Positions 7,331 to 12,522 of a stretch of DNA of 12,522 nucleotides are shown here, piece by piece. A program made the translations under genes and the position numbers. The notes under the pieces are model-generated. The model was not told the DNA's origin. It was given only the letters and a program-made list of their open reading frames with translations, and searched no databases. The DNA lies in the NCBI GenBank assembly GCA_049516635.1, contig JBEKSX010000087.1, positions 1 through 12,522 on the forward strand, given 5' to 3'. How positions within the stretch are numbered: the first letter of the stretch is position 1; each line of letters opens with the position of its first letter. The stretch is from JBEKSX01 sp049516635. Lineage in GTDB: Bacteria > Bacteroidota > Ignavibacteria > Tepidaquicellales > OLB5.

Positions 7331-8271
7331 AAGCGAGCGTAGTGATACCTTCATATAATTGCGTTGACCTTTTAAAGATCTCGATGAAATCGCTGGAGCA
7401 GCAGGATATCTCTCTAGATGACTTCGAAGTAATAGTCGTTGATGATGGTTCTTCCGATGGGACAGATGAATTCTTAAAGACTTACTCCGGAATGTTGAAA
7501 CTAAAACCCATCATCAATCCGCAAAATTTAGGGAGAGCCGTATCGAGAAACCGGGGTATTGAAATCGCGAAAAATGAATTGATCATTTTTCTGGATTCCG
7601 ATATTGAAGTGAAAAAAGATTTTATCAGGACGCACCTGGGTGCCCAGAAAAATCGCCCCAGTGCTGCGGTCGGTAAAATCTTATATCATCCCGAACTAGA
7701 GATAAACAGCTTGATGTCTTATCTTGATAAAAGGGGTTCGGCAAAAGCATATTCCGGTTCAAAAATACCGGGTAAATATTTTCGAACTACAAACGCTTCT
7801 GTTCCCAGGGATATATTGATCGAGATCGGCTGCTTTGATGAACACTTTCTTCATTACGGAGGTGAAGATACAGAGCTCGGAATTCGCTTAGAACAGAAAT
7901 TGCCGATCTATTCTCTTCCCGAAGCAATCGGATATAACAGACATTGGAGAGGGTTAGACGAGCTGCTGAATATTATGGAGGTTTACGGTGAATATTCACT
8001 CCCGTATCTATTTCAGAAACATCCTTTTTTTAAAAAGGAAATGAAACTAGACCATACAGGGAAAAAAACGTTAACTAACTTTATTGTTTCGCTGTGCTGT
8101 TCAGAGCCTATTTACCGGTTTCTAAAATATCTCGCTAAGTATGAATTAACGCCGAACGTAATATACACTTATTTACTGTACCGAAATTCAAGGTTCGGGT
8201 ATATTAAAAGTATGCATGATAATGTTCCAAACACTATAGATAGTTTAAAATTCAAAACATCGGAAAAATGA
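7327..8271 (+). CDS. Glycosyltransferase family 2
   Basis: A 314-residue GT-A fold transferase that should move a sugar from a nucleotide donor with a divalent metal. Landmarks are clear: Val-Ile-Pro-Ser-Tyr-Asn (6-11), Val-Val-Asp-Asp-Gly-Ser-Ser-Asp-Gly-Thr (37-46), Asn-Leu-Gly-Arg-Ala-Val-Ser-Arg-Asn-Arg-Gly (67-77), the metal-binding Asp-Ser-Asp (90-92), and a galactosyltransferase-7C-like acceptor region with Gly-Cys-Phe-Asp-Glu-x-Phe and Gly-Gly-Glu-Asp-Thr-Glu-Leu (168-184) carrying the likely catalytic Glu-Asp. No strong membrane helix is seen; the tail (about 250-314) is basic and aromatic and may lie on the membrane. The start overlaps the previous stop and the stop overlaps the purD start, so translation is probably coupled on both sides. 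Specificity unknown. Confidence 0.92.
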   Translation: MKASVVIPSYNCVDLLKISMKSLEQQDISLDDFEVIVVDDGSSDGTDEFLKTYSGMLKLKPIINPQNLGRAVSRNRGIEIAKNELIIFLDSDIEVKKDFIRTHLGAQKNRPSAAVGKILYHPELEINSLMSYLDKRGSAKAYSGSKIPGKYFRTTNASVPRDILIEIGCFDEHFLHYGGEDTELGIRLEQKLPIYSLPEAIGYNRHWRGLDELLNIMEVYGEYSLPYLFQKHPFFKKEMKLDHTGKKTLTNFIVSLCCSEPIYRFLKYLAKYELTPNVIYTYLLYRNSRFGYIKSMHDNVPNTIDSLKFKTSEK

Positions 8272-9557
8272 AAATTCTTGTATTAGGAAATGGCGGCAGG
8301 GAGCATGCAATAATATGGAAGCTCAAACAAAGTAAGTTAGTAGATAAGATCTACTGCACAATAGGAAACGCGGGTATAAACAGCATTGCAGAAACTATTG
8401 AAATAAAACCTGATAACATATCCGCACTGATTCACTTTGTAAAATCGACCGAAATCGATTTTACCGTAGTAGGTCCTGAAGCACCGCTTGCACTCGGTAT
8501 AGTAGATGAATTTGTTAAAGAAGGACTGAAGGTTTTCGGTCCTTCCAGAAATGCGGCACAGCTTGAAACAAGTAAGGTCTTTGCGAAAATTTTTTTAAAA
8601 CGCTATCATATTCCTACTGCGAAATTCGTGAATTTTAGATGTGAAGAAAAAAATGAAGCTTTATCGTATCTGGATTCTGTAGATTTACCTATTGTAATCA
8701 AAGCTGACGGTCTGGCTGCTGGGAAGGGAGTACTTATTTGTGATGATCTAAAATCGGCTAGAGATGCTGTATCAGAAATATTTGAATCAAAGATATTCGG
8801 TTCAGCCGGGAATGAAATTGTTATTGAGGAGTTCCTTACAGGTCAGGAAGCCTCAGTATTTGCTGTCTGTGATGGGAATGATTATATCGTTTTGCCGCCC
8901 GCACAGGACCATAAAAAGATACTCGACGGTGAAAAAGGAAAAAATACGGGAGGAATGGGAAGTTTTGCTCCTGCAAATAAAATAGTTACCTCCAAGGTAA
9001 TGTCTAAAGTCAGATCGAGAATAATTGAACCGGTATTGCAAAATATGAAGAAGGAAGGATATGAATTTAAGGGTTGTTTATATTGCGGACTTATGATAGA
9101 TAAAAAACTTGATCCTTATGTGATAGAATTCAATGTGAGATTCGGTGATCCCGAGTCACAGGTAGTGCTTCCGCTTTTAAAATCAGATCTTCTTCAATTA
9201 TTGATGGCATCGTCTGATGGTGATATAAAAAAATATAAACCGGAGATATACCATAAATATTTCTGTTGTGTAGTGTTAGCTTCCAAAGGATATCCCGATA
9301 ATTATGAAATAGGAAAAGAGATAACAGGTATTGAAAAAGCTGATAAAGATTGTTTGGTTTTCCATGCCGGGACGAAGGAATCTCCGGATGGGAAAATAAT
9401 TTCATCGGGTGGAAGAGTATTAAATGTTGTTGGCGAATCAGATAATGGTCTGCTTGAAGCCATAAATAATGCATATAAGAATGTTGATATTATAAATTTT
9501 GAGAATAAGTATTACAGGACTGATATCGGTCAAAAAGGATTAAAAGAAGGAGCATAA
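8268..9557 (+). CDS. purD: Phosphoribosylamine--glycine ligase (GAR synthetase)
   Basis: A 429-residue cytosolic ATP-grasp enzyme that joins 5-phosphoribosylamine and glycine with ATP to form GAR, the second step of de novo purine synthesis. It carries Gly-Asn-Gly-Gly-Arg-Glu-His-Ala (7-14), the ATP-grasp lid segment Lys-Ala-Asp-Gly-Leu-Ala-Ala-Gly-Lys-Gly-Val (145-155), Gln-Asp-His-Lys (213-216), Asn-Thr-Gly-Gly-Met-Gly-Ser-Phe-Ala-Pro (226-235), and the family signature Arg-Phe-Gly-Asp-Pro-Glu-x-Gln (291-298) with the metal-binding Glu/Asn just before it. The length is normal for PurD and all key residues are intact. The start overlaps the GT2 stop (ATGA, 8268-8271), so it is translated together with glycosyltransferases rather than with other pur genes, none of which is in this window. 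Confidence 0.97.
   Translation: MKILVLGNGGREHAIIWKLKQSKLVDKIYCTIGNAGINSIAETIEIKPDNISALIHFVKSTEIDFTVVGPEAPLALGIVDEFVKEGLKVFGPSRNAAQLETSKVFAKIFLKRYHIPTAKFVNFRCEEKNEALSYLDSVDLPIVIKADGLAAGKGVLICDDLKSARDAVSEIFESKIFGSAGNEIVIEEFLTGQEASVFAVCDGNDYIVLPPAQDHKKILDGEKGKNTGGMGSFAPANKIVTSKVMSKVRSRIIEPVLQNMKKEGYEFKGCLYCGLMIDKKLDPYVIEFNVRFGDPESQVVLPLLKSDLLQLLMASSDGDIKKYKPEIYHKYFCCVVLASKGYPDNYEIGKEITGIEKADKDCLVFHAGTKESPDGKIISSGGRVLNVVGESDNGLLEAINNAYKNVDIINFENKYYRTDIGQKGLKEGA
9547..9552 (+). promoter_or_regulatory. Shine-Dalgarno site for the epimerase gene
   Basis: AAGGAG lies inside the last codons of purD, 9 bases before the ATG at 9562. It is the clearest ribosome-binding site in the window; most other starts here have none or depend on overlap with the upstream stop. 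Confidence 0.75.
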
Positions 9558-9561
9558 TTTA

Positions 9562-10482
9562 ATGAATATTCTCGTAACCGGAGGTGCCGGGTTTATCGGA
9601 TCTAATATCTCAGATGAATATATTAAGATGGGTCATAAGGTTATAATAATTGATAATCTTTCTACAGGTGTGAAAAGCTTCATAAATCCGGAAGCGATAT
9701 TTTATGAGATGGATATCAGAGATGAAAAGCTGGGTAAGATTTTTGAAGAACATAAAATTGATGTAATAAACCATCACGCAGCACAAATTGATCTCAGGAA
9801 ATCGGTTGAGAATCCCAAATTTGATATTGATAATAACATAATAGGTTCTATAAATCTTTTACAGTATGCTGTAAAGTATGGCGTGAAAAAAGTAATATAT
9901 GCTTCAACAGGCGGAGCAATTTACGGGGAACACGAATATTTTCCTGCTGATGAAGAACATCCCATCCGCCCTTATGCTCCTTATGGTATAGATAAGCTTG
10001 CAGTTGAAAAATATCTGTTTTATTATAATCATGTTTACAATCTGGATTATATTATATTAAGATATGCAAATGTATATGGCCCCCGTCAGAATCCATACGG
10101 TGAGTGCGGGGTGGTAGCTATATTCACTGAAAAGATATTACAGAACGTACAGCCGTTAATAAATGGTGACGGTGAACAAACAAGAGATTATGTATATGTT
10201 GATGATGTTGTAAATGCAAACGTCCTTGCACTTAATATCAAAGGTCCTAAAGTATATAACATTGGAACAGCAATAGAGACGACGGTCAACTACATCTTTA
10301 AAGATCTGAACAAACTGGCAGGGACCAGTTTCAGAGAAGATCATGGATCCGAAAAAAAGGGTGAACAAAGACGTTCAGTTCTCAGCTACAACAAAATCAA
10401 TCACGAGATCGGGTGGGAACCAAAAGTAAAAATAGAAGAGGGGCTGCGTTTGACTATAAAATATTTTAAAAGAAATAATTGA
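9562..10482 (+). CDS. NAD-dependent sugar-nucleotide epimerase (extended SDR, GalE-like)
   Basis: A 306-residue extended short-chain dehydrogenase/reductase, most like UDP-glucose/UDP-galactose 4-epimerases. The NAD-binding motif Gly-Gly-Ala-Gly-Phe-Ile-Gly is at 7-13, followed by an acidic residue (Asp31 in Ile-Asp-Asn-Leu-Ser-Thr-Gly) that selects NAD over NADP. The catalytic Tyr-x-x-x-Lys is Tyr141/Lys145, and the partner hydroxyl is in Ala-Ser-Thr-Gly-Gly-Ala-Ile-Tyr-Gly (114-122). Substrate-side motifs Arg-Tyr-Ala-Asn-Val-Tyr-Gly-Pro-Arg-Gln (167-176) and Gly-Asp-Gly-Glu-Gln-Thr-Arg-Asp-Tyr-Val (202-211) are typical of sugar-nucleotide enzymes. It probably supplies a sugar donor to the glycosyltransferases of the same run. 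A 4,6-dehydratase is less likely: the residue just before Tyr141's partner segment is Thr-Gly-Gly, not the Thr-Asp-Glu of that group. The exact sugar is not decidable; I therefore give no gene symbol. Its TGA overlaps the TTG of meaB. Confidence 0.9.
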   Translation: MNILVTGGAGFIGSNISDEYIKMGHKVIIIDNLSTGVKSFINPEAIFYEMDIRDEKLGKIFEEHKIDVINHHAAQIDLRKSVENPKFDIDNNIIGSINLLQYAVKYGVKKVIYASTGGAIYGEHEYFPADEEHPIRPYAPYGIDKLAVEKYLFYYNHVYNLDYIILRYANVYGPRQNPYGECGVVAIFTEKILQNVQPLINGDGEQTRDYVYVDDVVNANVLALNIKGPKVYNIGTAIETTVNYIFKDLNKLAGTSFREDHGSEKKGEQRRSVLSYNKINHEIGWEPKVKIEEGLRLTIKYFKRNN

Positions 10483-11429
10483 AGAAATTACTCGAAAGAT
10501 TAATTAAGGAAATACTCGATTCCAATAAGCTTTCGATTGCAAGAGGGATCTCATTGGTAGAAAATGAATCGCCGTATTCTCAGGAATTATTGAAATTGTT
10601 GTTCAAGAGCACAGGTAATGCGTATTTAATAGGAATAACAGGACCTCCCGGTGCCGGAAAAAGCACAATTACCAATTTACTCACCAAAATACTGCGTGAA
10701 AATAATTACAAGGTCGGGATTATAGCTGTAGATCCCACAAGTCCGTTTACTGGAGGAGCTTTGCTCGGTGACAGGATAAGGATGCAGGAGATCGGCACGG
10801 ACGATGGTGTATTCATCCGTTCTATGGCAACACGAGGCAGCCTCGGAGGGCTGTCTAAAAAAGCCAGAGAAGCCTGCGAAATCCTGGATGCAGCGGGCAA
10901 AGATTTTATTATAATTGAAACCGTGGGTGTGGGTCAATCGGAGCTCGATATAGCAAAAACTGCGGATACTACTATTGTTGTCCTGGTACCCGAGTCTGGA
11001 GACTCCGTGCAAACTATGAAAGCAGGGTTGATGGAGATAGGTGATATATTCGTTATCAATAAGTGCGATAGAGAAGGAGCTGATGCTCTTGCTACAGCAT
11101 TAAAAACCATGCTTCACTTAAAAATGAAAGAACACGATGACTGGGCTGTTAAAGTTATTAAAACTATAGGTACGCAAAATAAAGGGATTGATGACCTTTA
11201 TACGGAGATATTAAGACATAAATCCTACTTGGCATCAAATGGAAAAATGACCGGGAAAAGAAGAGAAAACCTAATCAAACAGATAAATGAATTGGTTAAT
11301 AATAGATTAGAAGTTACATTTTGGTCAGATGAGAAAAAGTATATTTTGGAGGAGAAACTCGACCATATCTTGAACCGCAAATTGACACCTTATGATTTTG
11401 TAGATGAGCTAATTAAGGGATTTAAATAG
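10479..11429 (+). CDS. meaB: MeaB-type GTPase, chaperone of a B12-dependent acyl-CoA mutase
   Basis: A 316-residue cytosolic G3E-family P-loop GTPase. MeaB proteins bind methylmalonyl-CoA mutase (or a related mutase), gate cofactor loading and protect or reactivate it. Visible motifs: Walker A Gly-Pro-Pro-Gly-Ala-Gly-Lys-Ser-Thr (55-63); Val-Asp-Pro-Thr-Ser-Pro-Phe-Thr-Gly-Gly-Ala (84-94), the Mg/switch I region; Arg-Ser-Met-Ala-Thr-Arg-Gly-x-Leu-Gly-Gly-Leu (114-125); Glu-Thr-Val-Gly-Val-Gly-Gln (147-153), the Walker B/switch II region; and the guanine-binding Asn-Lys-Cys-Asp (194-197). The length is normal and a C-terminal dimerisation arm is present. The start is a TTG at 10479 overlapping the epimerase stop (TTGA); the next Met is residue 102, beyond the P-loop, so an ATG start is impossible. 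No mutase subunit gene lies in the window. Confidence 0.95.
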   Translation: MKKLLERLIKEILDSNKLSIARGISLVENESPYSQELLKLLFKSTGNAYLIGITGPPGAGKSTITNLLTKILRENNYKVGIIAVDPTSPFTGGALLGDRIRMQEIGTDDGVFIRSMATRGSLGGLSKKAREACEILDAAGKDFIIIETVGVGQSELDIAKTADTTIVVLVPESGDSVQTMKAGLMEIGDIFVINKCDREGADALATALKTMLHLKMKEHDDWAVKVIKTIGTQNKGIDDLYTEILRHKSYLASNGKMTGKRRENLIKQINELVNNRLEVTFWSDEKKYILEEKLDHILNRKLTPYDFVDELIKGFK

Positions 11430-11549
11430 TATTAAAAAAAATTAAGCTATCATTTTATTTTTAATTTTTATCTGTATACTCTGAATTTTAGGATATTAAT
11501 AATCGTTTATAGCTTAAATAGGTATATTTAAAAACTTAAATTTAAATCA
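11430..11549. other. AT-rich spacer with a 9-bp inverted repeat
   Basis: The 120 bp between meaB and the acyl-CoA dehydrogenase gene are almost all A and T. The 9-bp arms TTAAGCTAT (11442-11450) and ATAGCTTAA (11509-11517) are exact reverse complements with 58 bases between them. This could be a weak stem or a pair of protein-binding half-sites, or chance in low-complexity DNA. I see no GC-rich terminator hairpin and no convincing -35/-10 pair. Confidence 0.3.
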
Positions 11550-12522
11550 ATGGATTTCAATTTATCTGACAGCAATCTCCAGGTTCAAAATCTAGCAAGG
11601 GGTTTTGCCCAAAGTAGGATTGTTCCCGCAGCAATGAAGTATGATGAAACACAGGAATTTCCATCAGAAATAGTGAATGAACTTGGTGAAATGGGTTTTA
11701 TGGGTATTATTTTTCCGGAGGAGTACGGCGGTTCAGGTTTTTCAGTGTTGGATTATGTTATAATAATTGAAGAGATATCTAAGGCTGATCCTTCGCTCGG
11801 ATTGACTATTGCGGCTCATAATGGTCTTTGTACGAACCACATTTACATGTTCGCAAACGAAGTCCAGAAGAAAAAATACCTCCCGGAACTGACTTCCGGG
11901 AAAAGACTGGGGGCATGGGGTTTAACAGAAAATGTGTCTGGAAGTGATGCTGCCGGTATGATGACATCTGCTGAAATGAAAAACGATTATTACATTCTGA
12001 ACGGGAATAAAACTTTTATCACACATGGCGGAGTAGGGGATACTTTTGTTGTCATGGCTGTAACGGATAAGTCGAAGGGATCAAAAGGAATCTCAGCATT
12101 TATTATTGAAAAAGGTTTTGAAGGATTTAGCACCGGGAAGAAGGAAAATAAATTGGGTATGCGTGCCTCAGACACATGCGAGCTTATTTTTGAGAACTGC
12201 AAAGTGCCCGCAGAAAATCTTATCGGTGAAGAAGGTGAAGGTTATGTGCAGGCAATGATGATTCTGGATGGTGGAAGGATAGCGATAGCGGCTTTATCGG
12301 TAGGCATTGCACAGGCATGCCTTGATCACTCCATAAAATATGCGAAACTGAGAAAACAATTCGGTAAACATCTATCTGAATTTCAGGGCATTCAATTTAA
12401 ATTGGCAGATATGGCAATGGAAACGGAAGCTGCACGGCTTCTCACGTACCGCGCTGCACAACTAAAGGATGAAGGAAAAAACTTCAAATTTGCCGCATCG
12501 ATGGCTAAATACTATGCGAGCG
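11550..12522 (+). CDS. Acyl-CoA dehydrogenase, N-terminal 324 residues (cut by window end)
   Basis: An FAD-dependent dehydrogenase forming the alpha,beta double bond of an acyl-CoA and passing electrons to ETF. Starting from the ATG at 11550, 324 codons are visible and the frame is still open at the last base; members of the family are usually near 380 residues, so roughly the last 55 are missing, including the region that normally carries the catalytic Glu. Seen in order: the N-terminal helical domain with Phe-Pro-Glu-Glu-Tyr-Gly-Gly (55-61); the FAD/substrate signature Gly-Leu-Thr-Glu-Asn-Val-Ser-Gly-Ser-Asp-Ala (124-134); Asn-Gly-Asn-Lys-Thr-Phe-Ile-Thr (151-158); the beta domain to about 222; then Gly-Gly-Arg-Ile-Ala-Ile-Ala-Ala (241-248) and Arg-Lys-Gln-Phe-Gly-Lys (268-273). 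The usual Pro-Gly after the signature Glu is Asn-Val here. The layout fits the short/medium-chain or butyryl-CoA type. There is no Shine-Dalgarno before the ATG. Its neighbour meaB also belongs to acyl-CoA catabolism. Confidence 0.95.
   Translation, partial: MDFNLSDSNLQVQNLARGFAQSRIVPAAMKYDETQEFPSEIVNELGEMGFMGIIFPEEYGGSGFSVLDYVIIIEEISKADPSLGLTIAAHNGLCTNHIYMFANEVQKKKYLPELTSGKRLGAWGLTENVSGSDAAGMMTSAEMKNDYYILNGNKTFITHGGVGDTFVVMAVTDKSKGSKGISAFIIEKGFEGFSTGKKENKLGMRASDTCELIFENCKVPAENLIGEEGEGYVQAMMILDGGRIAIAALSVGIAQACLDHSIKYAKLRKQFGKHLSEFQGIQFKLADMAMETEAARLLTYRAAQLKDEGKNFKFAASMAKYYAS

Noticed and set aside
9130..9474. 114-codon reverse-strand frame inside purD
   Set aside because: It lies wholly within a conserved enzyme gene, and its His/Leu/Tyr-rich translation is typical of antisense reading of AT-rich coding DNA.
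10677..11012. 111-codon reverse-strand frame inside meaB
   Set aside because: It overlaps the GTPase core motifs on the opposite strand and shows no domain of its own.
1..12522. tRNA or rRNA genes, CRISPR repeats, transposase genes, toxin-antitoxin or defence modules
   Set aside because: I looked for cloverleaf-like GC islands, regularly spaced direct repeats, inverted terminal repeats and recognisable protein motifs on both strands and saw none; the window is almost fully covered by ordinary genes.

Overview
The window is an AT-rich, gene-dense piece of bacterial chromosome. It holds ten protein-coding genes, two of them cut by the window edges, and I see no RNA gene, insertion sequence, phage gene or CRISPR array. 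Gene content (a LEA14-like C-terminus, a DUF4337 protein, a CtpE-like P-type ATPase, MeaB next to an acyl-CoA dehydrogenase, GT2/GT4 glycosyltransferases), few Shine-Dalgarno sites and repeated TTG starts fit the Bacteroidota/Ignavibacteriota side of the FCB group. That placement is inference from gene content and style; no marker gene here settles it.

Layout. At the left edge is the C-terminal part of a LEA14-like (WHy-domain) protein (1-393, +). It converges on a long reverse-strand gene for an 806-residue P-type cation ATPase (461-2881, -), with a weak possible shared terminator between them. A 166-bp AT-rich divergent spacer (2882-3047) separates the ATPase from a DUF4337 membrane protein (3048-3590, +) with a histidine-rich N-terminus. 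From there every gene is on the plus strand: an M24B Xaa-Pro peptidase (3692-4753) and, 5 bp later, a GT4-type glycosyltransferase (4759-6066); a 181-bp spacer; then a tight run: GT-B glycosyltransferase (6248-7330), GT2 glycosyltransferase (7327-8271), purD (8268-9557), sugar-nucleotide epimerase (9562-10482) and meaB (10479-11429). Three junctions in this run are 4-bp stop/start overlaps (ATGA, ATGA, TTGA) and the fourth is a 4-bp gap with a good Shine-Dalgarno, so it is very probably one operon. A 120-bp spacer leads to an acyl-CoA dehydrogenase (11550 to the window end), truncated before its catalytic base.

How the genes work together. Three glycosyltransferases plus a GalE/UDP-sugar-epimerase-like SDR suggest synthesis of a surface glycan or glycolipid. 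purD and meaB are housekeeping genes (purine synthesis; repair and protection of a B12-dependent acyl-CoA mutase) that appear to be read from the same message. MeaB and the acyl-CoA dehydrogenase both belong to short or branched acyl-CoA catabolism.

The most unusual feature is the P-type ATPase. By motif alignment it keeps the full phosphorylation machinery, but all three acidic Ca2+ ligands of SERCA-type pumps are replaced by non-acidic residues. I see no clear new defence or mobile system; most of the window is ordinary chromosomal content.
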